A model generated the notes under the pieces. That model was given only the letters and a program-made list of their open reading frames with translations, was not told the DNA's origin and did no database searches. A program made the position numbers and the translations under genes. A DNA stretch of 37,854 bases from NCBI GenBank assembly GCA_900543525.1, contig UQRS01000008.1, positions 1-37,854 of the forward strand. Direction: 5' to 3'. Positions 14,737-23,159 of the stretch are shown piece by piece. How positions within the stretch are numbered: the first letter of the stretch is position 1; every line of letters starts with the position of its first letter. This DNA comes from an uncultured Oscillospiraceae bacterium (GTDB lineage: Bacteria; Bacillota; Clostridia; Oscillospirales; Acutalibacteraceae).

Positions 14737-14806
14737 AAAAGCGCGCTTCCGACAGCAAAAATTCCGCCGTGCAGCCTTTTGAAAAAATAAAGGAGGCATA
14801 CCGTCC

Positions 14807-15499
14807 ATGCAGTTTTTGAAAAAATCCGCCGCAACACTGCTTTGTGCGGCCATGATCGGCACGATTGCCTCCCTGCCCGCCGCGGCTGCAAAAATCGGCG
14901 ACCTGAACGGCGACGGCCTCCTGACCGTGTCCGACGTGGTGGCCTACGCCTCCGCCATGCTGTACGAGCAGTCGGGAGAGGCACTCTACCTCGACTGGTG
15001 CAAGCGGCTGTACGCCTGGGCCGGGGAGAATGTGCTCGACGCCGACGGGCTGTACATCAATCAGGTCAACATGAGCGGCGCGGCCGATGGCTCCAGCCGG
15101 TTCAAATGGACCTATAACACCGGATATTTCATCAGCGTCGGCGCAAAGCTGTACGCCTTTACAAAAGACGCCGCCTATCTGCGGGAGGCGAAAATCTCCG
15201 CCGCGGCGGCCGACGCCTATTTCGGCAGAGAGGCGGCCGGCGCTTACCGCTTTGACACCACCGAGCCGTGGTTCCACCTCTGCCTGCTGGAGGGGTACGA
15301 AAACCTCGCGGCGGCGGGCAGCCGGTGCAGCGGCTATATCTCCCATATAGAGCAGGCGGTAACCACCGGCCGGCAGAACCCCAAGGCCGGCGTGTATGTA
15401 AACCGCTCCTGGGACGCGGCCGGAACCGATCGGGACAATACGACCTCCCTGCTCGACCAGTGCGGCACGGCAGCCGTCCTCTTTCGGCTCGGAAAATAA
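14807..15499 (+). CDS. Secreted half-dockerin fused to a C-terminal GH76 fragment
   Basis: The 230-residue product has a signal peptide (to about SLPAAAA, residue 27), then a single dockerin half (GDLNGDGLLTVSDVV), and immediately a segment matching the C-terminal half of glycoside hydrolase family 76 (ASAMLYEQSGEALYLDWCKRLYAW, FKWTYNTGYFISVGAKLYAFT, ...WFHLCLLEGYENL...). It aligns with the second GH76 domain of the next gene (QTKYTYNTGCMLAAASTLYEVT, WFHTWLVDGYLRL). The catalytic Asp-Asp motif and the NAP motif of GH76 belong to the missing half, and a working dockerin needs two halves, so catalysis and normal cohesin binding are both doubtful. It looks like a deletion fusion. AAAGGAGG precedes the ATG; 91 bases separate it from the next GH76 gene. 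Confidence 0.82.
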   Translation: MQFLKKSAATLLCAAMIGTIASLPAAAAKIGDLNGDGLLTVSDVVAYASAMLYEQSGEALYLDWCKRLYAWAGENVLDADGLYINQVNMSGAADGSSRFKWTYNTGYFISVGAKLYAFTKDAAYLREAKISAAAADAYFGREAAGAYRFDTTEPWFHLCLLEGYENLAAAGSRCSGYISHIEQAVTTGRQNPKAGVYVNRSWDAAGTDRDNTTSLLDQCGTAAVLFRLGK

Positions 15500-15530
15500 A
15501 GGCGGCCGGTGCAGCCTTATACCACACAGC

Positions 15531-15554
15531 CTGTAACCTGTTTTTACAGTTTTG
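15531..15554 (+). terminator. Weak hairpin between the two GH76 genes
   Basis: CTGTAA and TTACAG (within 15531-15549) can form a 6-bp stem followed by TTTTG. Too weak for confident termination; the two GH76 genes may share a transcript. Confidence 0.25.
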
Positions 15555-15590
15555 AATAATCTCTCACCCAGAAAGGATTGGTCAAAGCAC

Positions 15591-18038
15591 ATGAAGCATC
15601 TGAAACAACTGGTGGCCGGACTTCTTTCGGCCGTACTGCTGACCGGCAGCGTTTTTCTTCCGGCCGGCGCAATCCAGGAACCGCTGCGCGGCGACATTGA
15701 TCAGGACGGAAGCGTCACGGTCACCGACGTAGTCGAGCTGCGCAACCTGATTCTCTCCGGAATTTTTACCGAAAACACCAAAAAGCGGGCGGATATTACC
15801 GGCGACGGCCAGCTTACCGTATCGGACGTGGTCGAGCTGCGCAGCATTATTATAAGCGGCAGCACGCCGGATGAGCCGCAAAAGAACGCCGAAATTGCCG
15901 ACGGCCTCACCTACGCGCTGGAAAATAAAAATTCCGGCCGCGCGCTGATGGTGCGCAACTCCTCCGTGGATGAGGGCGGAAACCTCTGCCAGTGGCAGTA
16001 CACCGGCACGGGCAGCGACCAGTGGACCGCCAAGTCGGCCGGAGACGGGTGCTTCGCGCTGATTTCGGTCTCCAGCGGTCTGGCGATGACGGTAGACGAA
16101 AGCTACGCCAACAGCACCGAGGTCCGGCAGCAAACCTACACCGGCAGCGACAACCAGCTCTTCCGCTTTACGCTGGCGGACGACGGATACTATATCATCT
16201 CCCCCAAAAACGGCGGAAATGTGGTTCTGGATGTCAGCGGAGGCAGCTGGGATAACGGCGCCGGCATACACATCTACAGCGATCACAGCGGTGCAAACCA
16301 GCGCTGGTTCGCCACGGCCGTCACCCCCTCTGCCATCTTTGCCCCCAGCAAAGAGGCGGCCGACCTCGCCTATCAGAACTTCCTGAACGCCTTCCTGATC
16401 TCGGACGGGCAGGGCGGATATAATTTTGAGAACAGCAACTACTTCTGGGATTATGCCGAGATGCTCGAGGTCATGCTCGACAAATACGAGCGAAACGGCA
16501 CGCCGGAGGATTTGGAAACCATCCAGGGCCTCTATAAAGGCTTTATCAACCGCTTTGGCTCGAACTGGATGTGGAACGCCTTTAACGACGACATCATGTG
16601 GATGGTCATTTTCTGCTGCCGGGCTTATAACCTGACCGGCGACGAAAGCTTTAAAACACAGGCGCAGACCCATTTCAACTCGGTCTATGCCCGGGCGTAC
16701 AACGACGATTTCGGAGGCGGCCTCTACTGGAAATACGGCAACAACAACACAAAGAACTCCTGCATCAACGATCCGGCCGTGATCGCCGCCTGCTACCTGT
16801 ACGATATTACAAAGAGCGCGGATTATCTGACCAAGGCGGAGCTCCTCTTCACCTGGGAGGTGAACACCCTCTTCGACGCGGAGACCGGTCGGGTCAATGA
16901 CAACATCAACCGGGAAAACAACCAGAGAGAAGAACGGGTCAACTCCAACGTTTTCACCTACAACCAGGGCACCTTTATCGGCGCGGCCACCATGCTGTTT
17001 GAGCGCACCGACAACGCAGCCTATATCACTTATGCCAAAAAGGCCGCCGACTTCACCATGAACGATATGTATAACAGCGGCGTCATGAGCAACGAAAACA
17101 GCGGAGAGGACGGCATCGGCTTCAAGGGGATTTTCGCCCGCTGGATCGGTTACTACATCGACTCTCAGAAAGACAGCGATTACTACGACTGGCTGGCCAA
17201 AAACCTCACCGTCGGATGGGCCAACCGCAACAGTCTCGGCCTGACCGCCACCCGCTGGGGCAGAAAATCCGGCGAATCGCTGGCGCGCCCCTTCTCCTAT
17301 TCCACCTATGTGGCGCTGGCGCAGTGCTTCCCCTATGACAGTCAGACGCCTGACCCGGACCCTACGCCCGACCCGGATCCTACACCTGACCCGGACCCCA
17401 CGCCTGATCCCGACCCGGATCCCACACCCACTCCGAACCCGTCGGCGGCCAGCGCCTTTCTTGAGAACGCAAACGCCCTGCTGAACGCGACCGAGAGCCA
17501 GTTCAACATGGAAGGGGTTCTGGCCGAGGAGCGCGGCTCCTACAGTCCCGCGTTCAACTGGGGCTACGGCACCTATCTGGAGGCGCTGCACGCCGCCGTG
17601 GTGAACAATCCGACCGACGCCTCCCTCCGCCAGCGTTACATAAGCTATCTTGATGGGCTGAGCGGATACAAGGTAGCGGACGCCGACTGCTACGCCGCCA
17701 GCTGCGGCGGAGACGGCACGGTTTATTTTGACGACAACATGTGGCTGATTATGGCCTTTTACAAGGCGTATCAGGTTTTGGGAGACAAGGCTTACCTTGA
17801 GCAGGCGGAAAAGGTCGCGGCCTTCTGCATGACCGGCTGGGATGAGGCGCTGGGCGGCGGCATCTACTGGAGCGACGAGAAAAGCACAAAAAAGCACCTG
17901 CTCCAACGCGCCGATGGTGCTGGCCGCGATCGACCTCTACAAAATCACAAAAAAGGCGCAGTACCTTACCTGGGCGGAGCAGATTTACGCCTGGACCAAG
18001 GCCAAATTGCAGGACCCCGAGGACTATCTTTACTATGA
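15591..18038 (+). CDS. Dockerin - ricin-type lectin - GH76 - linker - GH76, frameshifted in the second GH76
   Basis: Secreted multidomain enzyme. From the ATG at 15591: signal peptide 1-27; complete dockerin 33-91 placed N-terminally (GDIDQDGSVTVTDVVELR, DITGDGQLTVSDVVELR); ricin-type beta-trefoil (CBM13-like) about 101-245 with QW motifs (DQW, QRW); first GH76 domain about 255-590 with catalytic Asp-Asp in NDDIMWM (333-334); a Pro-Asp-Thr linker; then a second GH76 with its own Asp-Asp (YFDDNMW). GH76 members are endo-alpha-1,6-mannanases, so yeast-type alpha-mannan is a likely substrate. At an A6 run (17888-17893) the frame changes and the reading ends 45 or so unrelated residues later at 18038; the rest of the domain continues in another frame to 18489. 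In-frame TTG at 15552 is a less likely start. Confidence 0.88.
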   Translation: MKHLKQLVAGLLSAVLLTGSVFLPAGAIQEPLRGDIDQDGSVTVTDVVELRNLILSGIFTENTKKRADITGDGQLTVSDVVELRSIIISGSTPDEPQKNAEIADGLTYALENKNSGRALMVRNSSVDEGGNLCQWQYTGTGSDQWTAKSAGDGCFALISVSSGLAMTVDESYANSTEVRQQTYTGSDNQLFRFTLADDGYYIISPKNGGNVVLDVSGGSWDNGAGIHIYSDHSGANQRWFATAVTPSAIFAPSKEAADLAYQNFLNAFLISDGQGGYNFENSNYFWDYAEMLEVMLDKYERNGTPEDLETIQGLYKGFINRFGSNWMWNAFNDDIMWMVIFCCRAYNLTGDESFKTQAQTHFNSVYARAYNDDFGGGLYWKYGNNNTKNSCINDPAVIAACYLYDITKSADYLTKAELLFTWEVNTLFDAETGRVNDNINRENNQREERVNSNVFTYNQGTFIGAATMLFERTDNAAYITYAKKAADFTMNDMYNSGVMSNENSGEDGIGFKGIFARWIGYYIDSQKDSDYYDWLAKNLTVGWANRNSLGLTATRWGRKSGESLARPFSYSTYVALAQCFPYDSQTPDPDPTPDPDPTPDPDPTPDPDPDPTPTPNPSAASAFLENANALLNATESQFNMEGVLAEERGSYSPAFNWGYGTYLEALHAAVVNNPTDASLRQRYISYLDGLSGYKVADADCYAASCGGDGTVYFDDNMWLIMAFYKAYQVLGDKAYLEQAEKVAAFCMTGWDEALGGGIYWSDEKSTKKHLLQRADGAGRDRPLQNHKKGAVPYLGGADLRLDQGQIAGPRGLSLL
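17341..17445 (+). repeat. Pro-Asp-Thr linker repeat between GH76 domains
   Basis: Tandem degenerate repeats of about 18 bases (cctgacccggaccctacg and variants) encode a (PDPT/PDPDP)n linker, a typical flexible spacer between domains of secreted glycosidases. Such repeats can expand or contract. Confidence 0.85.
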
Positions 18039-18489
18039 CCACATCTCGCTGGACGAGTCGATCTCTCAAACCAAGTACACCTACAACACCGGCTGCATGC
18101 TGGCCGCAGCCTCCACACTGTATGAGGTGACAAAAAACGAAGCCTATCTGACCGACGCCAAAAATATGGCCGGCAGCGCAACCGGGCATTTCTTCCGGGA
18201 GAAGAACGGCGTATACATCCTCAAAAGCGGGATCAGTCAGGACTCCTGGTTCCACACGTGGCTGGTGGACGGCTATCTGCGGCTGAACGCGCTGACCGGC
18301 GCGTATTCCGAAAACATTCAGATTCTCATCAGCGCGGTCAAAAACGGCTATGACACAAGAGATACCGGAACCGGGCTGGTCTACAGCGGATGGCGCAGCG
18401 AAAAGGGGCGGAACGACAGGCTGCATGATCAGGCCGGAACCATCCGGATTCTGTACGATCTGTACGCCTGGAGCGCGGCGCAGAAATAA
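17893..18489 (+). pseudogene. Distal part of the second GH76 domain, out of frame with its 5' part
   Basis: From STCSNAPMVLAAIDLYKIT onwards this frame continues GH76 to a natural end (HDQAGTIRILYDLYAWSAAQK). It aligns with the first GH76 domain (NSCINDPAVIAACYLYDIT) directly across the junction with the upstream frame ending GGIYWSDEKSTK. Reading five instead of six A residues at 17888-17893 would join them exactly as DEKSTKSTCSNAPM. No ribosome site or convincing start codon supports separate translation, so I treat it as the detached 3' portion of the 15591 gene. It lacks the Asp-Asp motif, which is on the 5' side. Confidence 0.85.
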
Positions 18490-18511
18490 GCCGCGAAAAA
18501 GCATAATGGGT

Positions 18512-18577
18512 GCCTCCCCTCGTTTTCAAAAAGGAGAGGCTATCCGGTCTCTGCACACCTTCCCGAAAGGTGTGCAG
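18512..18577 (+). other. Two hairpins in the 3' region of the GH76 gene
   Basis: GCCTCCCCT (18512-18520) with AGGAGAGGC (about 18532-18540, one mismatch), and the perfect 10-bp pair CTGCACACCT (18551-18560) / AGGTGTGCAG (18568-18577). They precede the terminator and may protect the transcript end. Confidence 0.5.
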
Positions 18578-18582
18578 CACAA

Positions 18583-18635
18583 AAAAAGCCGCAGGCCGCA
18601 GAAGGGATAAACCTTTCTGCGGCCTGCGGCTTTTT
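18583..18635. terminator. Strong bidirectional terminator
   Basis: A perfect 21-base inverted repeat (arms 18583-18603 and 18615-18635; AAAAAGCCGCAGGCCG... ) with T tracts on both strands. It ends the GH76 transcript and the convergent ABC exporter operon. A second GC-rich hairpin at 18659-18684 (CCCGGCCG/CGGCCGGG) lies on the exporter side. Confidence 0.92.
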
Positions 18636-18769
18636 ATGATTTCAGGGGGGAAAGCAAGCCCGGCCGCATACTGCCACGGCCGGGTTTGTTCACTCCCCCG
18701 ATTAGGCGGAGGCAGAGTGCCTCATACCTCCAAAACCAATTTTTCAAAAGAGGGGCAAACCCCAATAAC

Positions 18770-20599
18770 TCAGATTGCAATGCCGGCGAACTGGTTCTGA
18801 TACAAGCGATAGTAGCAGCCCTTCTCCGCCAGCAGCTCCTCATGATTGCCCGACTCGACCAGACGGCCGCCGTCGATGACCAGGATTTTGTCCGCGTCCC
18901 GTATGGTCGAGAGGCGGTGTGCAATAATCAGGCTGGTTCGATTCTCCATCAGGGCGATCATGGCCTGCTGAATATGCATCTCGGTTCGGGTGTCCACGCT
19001 GGAGGTCGCCTCGTCCAGAATCAGGATTTTGGGGTCGGCCAGCACCGCCCGCGCGATGGCCAGAAGCTGTCTCTGCCCGCCGCTCAGGTTGCTGCCCGAC
19101 TCACTGAGCATGGTGTTGTACCCGTCGGGCAGACGCTCGATAAAGCTGTCGGCGTTGGCGATTTTGGCGGCGGCCTTTACCTCCTCCAACGTGGCGTCCA
19201 GACGGCCGTACCGGATGTTGGCCGCAATCGTATCCGAAAAGAGGACGGTGTCCTGCAGCACGATGGCGATATTGCTGCGGAGAGACTTCTTGGTAATCTC
19301 CTGAATATTGCGGCCGTCGAGGAGGATCTCCCCACTGTCGACATCGTAAAAGCGGGTCAGCAGGTTAACAATGGTCGTCTTGCCCGAGCCGGTCGCGCCG
19401 ACAATGGCAATCTTCTGCCCGCTGCCGACCTCGACCCCGAAGTCCTTCAGCACCTGCTGACCGGGGACATAGGAAAAGTCGATGTGCCGGAAGGAGAGGT
19501 CGCCGGTGATATCCTCTGCCCGAAGCTCGATCGTGCCCTCATCGACCTCCAACTGGCTGTCCATAATCTCAAACACACGCTCGGCGCCGGCCAGTGCGGT
19601 CAAAATCTGCGCGTACTGGTTGGCGACCTCGCTGATCGGGCGGGTGAACTGCTTGGAATAGATCAAGAAGGTCTGAATCGTACCGACCAGAATCACGCCG
19701 TTCAGGGCGAGATATCCGCCCGCCACGGCAATCAGCAGATAGCCGAAGTTTCCGATCACATTCATTAGCGGTCCCATCACGCCGCCCGAAACCTCCGCCT
19801 TGATGCCGGTGCTTTTCAGCTCCCGGCTGGTGGCCTTGAAGGTCTCGATCGACCGCTTCTCCCGGCCGAAGGCCATGACGGTTTTATAGCCGGTTACCAT
19901 CTCCTCCACCTGGCCGTTCAGAGCGCCGAGGAGCGCCTGCTTCTTGACAAAGAACCGGCGCATATATTTAGCCATGATCGTGCTGGAGAGGAGGCTGAGC
20001 GGCACGCTGACAATACTCACCAGCGTGAGCACGGGACTGTACCACAGCATGATCGCCAGCGTGCCGACAATGGTCAGCACCGAGGAAATCAGGGAGGCGA
20101 TCGACTGCGAAATGGTGTTGGAGACATTCTCCACATCATTGGTCATGCGGCTCATGATATCGCCGTGCTGGTGGGTGTCGATGTACCGGATGGGCAGATG
20201 CTCAATCCTGGAAAAGAGGTCGGAGCGAAGGTTCCGCACGGTCACCTGCGACAGCTTGGCCGAAAGCAGCCCCTGAAACCAGGTCATCAGCGAGTTGAGA
20301 AGATAGACGCTGCCCAGCAAAATCAGCGCGCGGACCAGGCCGCTGCCGTTTCCTTCGGCGATCCGGTTGATGGCCTCCCCCTGCAGGGCGGGACCGGCCA
20401 GGCCGAGGAGGGTGACCGCCAGCATCACGACCAGAAGGCCGATCAGAATATAGCGGTTATGACCGATATAGGCAAAAAGACGCTTCAGCGTTTGCCCCAT
20501 GTTTTTCGGCTTTTCTCCGCCCATCGCACCGTGCGGGCCGCCCGGACCTCCCGGGCCGCCCGGATCTCTTCCCGGTCCCATCATATTTGGCTTAGGCAT
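18770..20599 (-). CDS. ABC exporter subunit, permease-ATPase fusion with canonical ATP site
   Basis: Type IV (multidrug/lipid-type) ABC half-transporter of 609 residues. A Gly/Pro-rich N-terminus precedes a six-helix membrane domain (from about residue 45) and a nucleotide-binding domain: Walker A GATGSGKTT, signature LSGGQRQLLAIARA, Walker B LILDEATSSVD with the catalytic Glu, H-loop IAHRLST. It overlaps the partner gene by eight bases, so the two are translationally coupled and form a heterodimer of the BmrCD/LmrCD/TM287-288 kind. The substrate is unknown; regulation by an adjacent MarR protein suggests drugs or other toxic amphiphiles. Confidence 0.93.
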   Translation of the reverse strand: MPKPNMMGPGRDPGGPGGPGGPHGAMGGEKPKNMGQTLKRLFAYIGHNRYILIGLLVVMLAVTLLGLAGPALQGEAINRIAEGNGSGLVRALILLGSVYLLNSLMTWFQGLLSAKLSQVTVRNLRSDLFSRIEHLPIRYIDTHQHGDIMSRMTNDVENVSNTISQSIASLISSVLTIVGTLAIMLWYSPVLTLVSIVSVPLSLLSSTIMAKYMRRFFVKKQALLGALNGQVEEMVTGYKTVMAFGREKRSIETFKATSRELKSTGIKAEVSGGVMGPLMNVIGNFGYLLIAVAGGYLALNGVILVGTIQTFLIYSKQFTRPISEVANQYAQILTALAGAERVFEIMDSQLEVDEGTIELRAEDITGDLSFRHIDFSYVPGQQVLKDFGVEVGSGQKIAIVGATGSGKTTIVNLLTRFYDVDSGEILLDGRNIQEITKKSLRSNIAIVLQDTVLFSDTIAANIRYGRLDATLEEVKAAAKIANADSFIERLPDGYNTMLSESGSNLSGGQRQLLAIARAVLADPKILILDEATSSVDTRTEMHIQQAMIALMENRTSLIIAHRLSTIRDADKILVIDGGRLVESGNHEELLAEKGCYYRLYQNQFAGIAI

Positions 20600-22340
20600 G
20601 GATTTTCTCCCCCTCTCCTACCTGAGAATTATAAATATCGCGGTAAACTGCGCTGCTTTGAAGCAGCTCCTCATGCCGGCCGCAGGCAGCGACCCGGCCG
20701 TTTTCCAGCACGACGATGCGGTCGGCGTTCTTCACGCTGGCCACCCGCTGGGCGATCGTAATCACCGTCGTGCCCTGCAAATTCTCCCGCAGCGCCTTTT
20801 GCAGCCGCGCCTCTGTTCCGAGGTCGAGCGCCGAGGTGCTGTCATCGAAGATCAGAATCTCCGGCTTTTTCAGGATGGCTCTCACAATGCTGAGACGCTG
20901 CTTCTGTCCGCCCGAGAGGGAGGAGCCCTTCTCCCCTATGACGGTATCGTAGCCGTCTTTAAAGCCGTCGATAAATTCATCGGCCTGCGCAATCCGGGCC
21001 GCATGGCGAACCTCCTCATCGCTGGCGGACTCATCTCCCCAGCGGATGTTGTCGGCAATGCTCCCCGAAAAAAGCTCGCTTTTTTGCAAAACAAAGCCGA
21101 TCCGGCTCCGCAGCGCGTCGAGGTCGTAGTCCCTTACATCCCGGCCGTCGACATACACGCTGCCGCCGGTCGCGTCATAGAACCGCGGAATCAGGCTGAC
21201 CAGAGAGGTTTTCCCCGCGCCCGTCACGCCGAGTATGGCAACATTTTCTCCGCTGCCGATATCAAGGTCGATGGATTCCAGCACCGGCGCACCGGCCGCC
21301 GACGGATACTGGAACGAGACGCCCCGGAAGGACACCGTGCCGCGGGTCTTTCCTTCCTTTTCGCCGCCGTTTTCGATGCAGGGCTCGGTATTCAGAACCT
21401 CCCGGATACGGGCGGCCGAGGCGCGCGAGCGGGAGATGCTCTGAAACATCATGCTGACCATCATAATGGACATCAGGATCTGGGTCGTATAAGTCACGCC
21501 GGCCATGATGCTGCCGACCTCCATCCGCGCGGCCGAGGCCTGCCAGCCGCCGATCAGGATGATCACAACAACCACCGCGTTCATAAACAGGGTCAGAATC
21601 GGCATGGCGGTCGCCATCAGCTTCTGCACCCGGTAGTTGGTGTTCATCAGGTCGTTGTTGGCCGTTTTGAACCGCTCCTCCTCGTAATCCTCGTTGACAT
21701 AGGCCTTGACCATCCGGGCGCCGGTGACATTCTCCTGCACGACGGCGTTGACCCGGTCAAGCTTCTTCTGCACGCCCGAGAAGAGGGGGCTTGCCTTACG
21801 CAGAATCAGGATGATGAAAACCAGCTCGAACGGCAGTGAGCAGAGCAGCACAATGCCGAAGTTGATATTCAGCCGCACCGCCATGATGATGCCGCCGATA
21901 AAGCTGATCGGTGCCCGGACAAACATCCGCAGCGCCATAGAGGCCAGATCCTGCACCGCCGTAATATCGTTGGTCAGCCGGGTCACCAGCGACCCGGTGG
22001 TAAAGCTGTCGGTCTGCTGCAGCGACAGGTGCATCACCCGATCGAACGCGTCGCACCGCAGGTCGTTGCCGAAATTCTGTGACGCCGAGCTTGCAAAGCC
22101 GGCGGCCGCAACACCCATAATGCCGCCGACGATCACCAGTGCAAGCATCAGCAGCCCGGTTTGTACAATGACGGTCATATTGCCGCCCAGCACGCCTTCA
22201 TCCACGATTCTGGACATGAGGGTCGGCTGCAAAAGGTCGACCAGCACCTCTCCCAACATAAAAATGGGAGAAACGATCGCGATCTTCCAATACCGCAAAA
22301 GATACGGCATCAGCTTTTTCTCTTTTGCTTTTGGCTTCAT
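20592..22340 (-). CDS. ABC exporter subunit, permease-ATPase fusion with degenerate ATP site
   Basis: Partner half-transporter, 582 residues: membrane domain (residues 15-310) and nucleotide-binding domain with Walker A GVTGAGKTS, signature LSGGQKQRLSIVRA and Walker B ILIFDDSTSALD. The residue after the Walker B Asp is Asp, not the catalytic Glu, and the switch His is replaced (ITIAQRVAS, Gln instead of His). This is the known asymmetry of heterodimeric exporters, in which one ATP site is degenerate. AAGG precedes the ATG. It follows marR by 103 bases, with a short terminator-like hairpin between. Confidence 0.93.
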   Translation of the reverse strand: MKPKAKEKKLMPYLLRYWKIAIVSPIFMLGEVLVDLLQPTLMSRIVDEGVLGGNMTVIVQTGLLMLALVIVGGIMGVAAAGFASSASQNFGNDLRCDAFDRVMHLSLQQTDSFTTGSLVTRLTNDITAVQDLASMALRMFVRAPISFIGGIIMAVRLNINFGIVLLCSLPFELVFIILILRKASPLFSGVQKKLDRVNAVVQENVTGARMVKAYVNEDYEEERFKTANNDLMNTNYRVQKLMATAMPILTLFMNAVVVVIILIGGWQASAARMEVGSIMAGVTYTTQILMSIMMVSMMFQSISRSRASAARIREVLNTEPCIENGGEKEGKTRGTVSFRGVSFQYPSAAGAPVLESIDLDIGSGENVAILGVTGAGKTSLVSLIPRFYDATGGSVYVDGRDVRDYDLDALRSRIGFVLQKSELFSGSIADNIRWGDESASDEEVRHAARIAQADEFIDGFKDGYDTVIGEKGSSLSGGQKQRLSIVRAILKKPEILIFDDSTSALDLGTEARLQKALRENLQGTTVITIAQRVASVKNADRIVVLENGRVAACGRHEELLQSSAVYRDIYNSQVGEGEKIHA

Positions 22341-22371
22341 ATTCGCACCTTAACGTCCCGCCGTTCTCTGT

Positions 22372-22390
22372 AAAAAAAGGGACGCCCTTT
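22372..22390 (-). terminator. Small terminator-like hairpin between marR and the exporter
   Basis: On the minus strand AAAGGG-CGT-CCCTTT followed by a T run (A run 22372-22378). The stem is only 6 bp with a tight loop; it may partly reduce readthrough from marR into the exporter genes. Confidence 0.4.
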
Positions 22391-22443
22391 CTTCAAAGCT
22401 TTCAAATCCTTCCGCACGACCGGGAGGCCGGCCGCGCCCGTCG

Positions 22444-22947
22444 TTATTCCTCCGGCTTTCCCGCATCCGCGGGACGGCCGTCCTCTCCCCAGCCGACGGA
22501 AAGCAGGTGTCCCCGGATCCGGAGCAGCAGCTGCTTCAGATAAGCGGCCTCCTCCTCCGACAAAACCTCGGTAAAGGTCCGCTCTTTTTCTGCAATGCGC
22601 TCCTGCAGCGTCCGGTCAAGCGCCCGGCCCGCCTCGGTCAGAGAAATCCGCATGGTTCGCGCGTCGTTTGGATCGGTCGCCCGGGTCACAAGCCCTTCCG
22701 CCTCCATCTTGGCCAGCGTCACACTGACGGTCGGCGCCTTCAGGTGGGTTCGGCCGGTCAGCTCAAGCTGAGACAGGTTTTCCTCCCGCGCCAGGTGAAA
22801 CAGCAAATGCCGGTAGCCGTTTTTCATCCCGATGGCGCTGCTTTCCAGCCGCATTTCATTATGAAAGAGGCGGGACAGCTCGTTCACCAGCATGGTAACC
22901 GGCATATCCGCTCCGCAGGGCGGACGATGGTGCTCCTTTTTTGGCAT
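22444..22947 (-). CDS. MarR-family transcriptional regulator
   Basis: A 167-residue winged-helix DNA-binding protein. The recognition region LSQLELTGRTHLKAPTVSVTLAKMEAEGLVTRATDPNDARTMRISLTEAG-like segment (residues about 77-125) has the MarR helix-turn-helix and the wing with the DxRxxxxxLT motif. Members are usually repressors released by a small ligand. It is first in the marR-ABC-ABC operon, and a near-perfect palindrome overlaps its promoter, so it probably represses itself and the exporter. Strong ribosome site AAGGAGGG lies upstream of the ATG. Confidence 0.93.
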   Translation of the reverse strand: MPKKEHHRPPCGADMPVTMLVNELSRLFHNEMRLESSAIGMKNGYRHLLFHLAREENLSQLELTGRTHLKAPTVSVTLAKMEAEGLVTRATDPNDARTMRISLTEAGRALDRTLQERIAEKERTFTEVLSEEEAAYLKQLLLRIRGHLLSVGWGEDGRPADAGKPEE

Positions 22948-22973
22948 AGTCGCACTTTCCCTCCTTGTTATTT

Positions 22974-23020
22974 TAATTAGTTTTCTAACTAATTATATAC
23001 AGGCGGGGGAATTTTGTCAA
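22974..23020 (-). promoter_or_regulatory. marR promoter with overlapping MarR-type operator
   Basis: On the minus strand: consensus -35 TTGACA (23015-23020), exactly 17 bases, consensus -10 TATAAT (22992-22997). The palindrome TAATTAGTT (22974-22982) / AACTAATTA (22987-22995), 9-bp arms with a 4-base centre, overlaps the -10 and the transcription start. Its shape (TTAGTT-n4-AACTAA) is that of MarR operators, so autorepression is likely. Confidence 0.85.
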
Positions 23021-23092
23021 GCCTCAAAACCGTTTTTTAAACCAAACCGCCGAAACGCCCCTGCTTCAGAGCACCGAAATTCCCCTGCCCGA

Positions 23093-23121
23093 TTGACTTT
23101 TTGAGGTATTCGGATTACACT
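23093..23121 (+). promoter_or_regulatory. Promoter of the CAP-dockerin gene
   Basis: TTGACT (23093-23098), 17-base spacer, TACACT (23116-23121). It is 73 bases upstream of the marR promoter's -35 on the opposite strand; no palindrome overlaps it. Confidence 0.6.
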
Positions 23122-23159
23122 GAATAAAACAGTTCAGTTTATAGTAAGGACGGATGAAG

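Noticed and set aside
17341..17445. CRISPR-like tandem repeats
   Set aside because: The repeats are in frame, degenerate and encode a Pro-Asp-Thr linker inside a secreted enzyme; there are no spacers.
15582..17906. 774-codon minus-strand open frame opposite the GH76 gene
   Set aside because: Shadow of the real gene; no signals and no recognisable domain. The minus-strand frame 23139-25532 opposite the CAP gene is rejected for the same reason.
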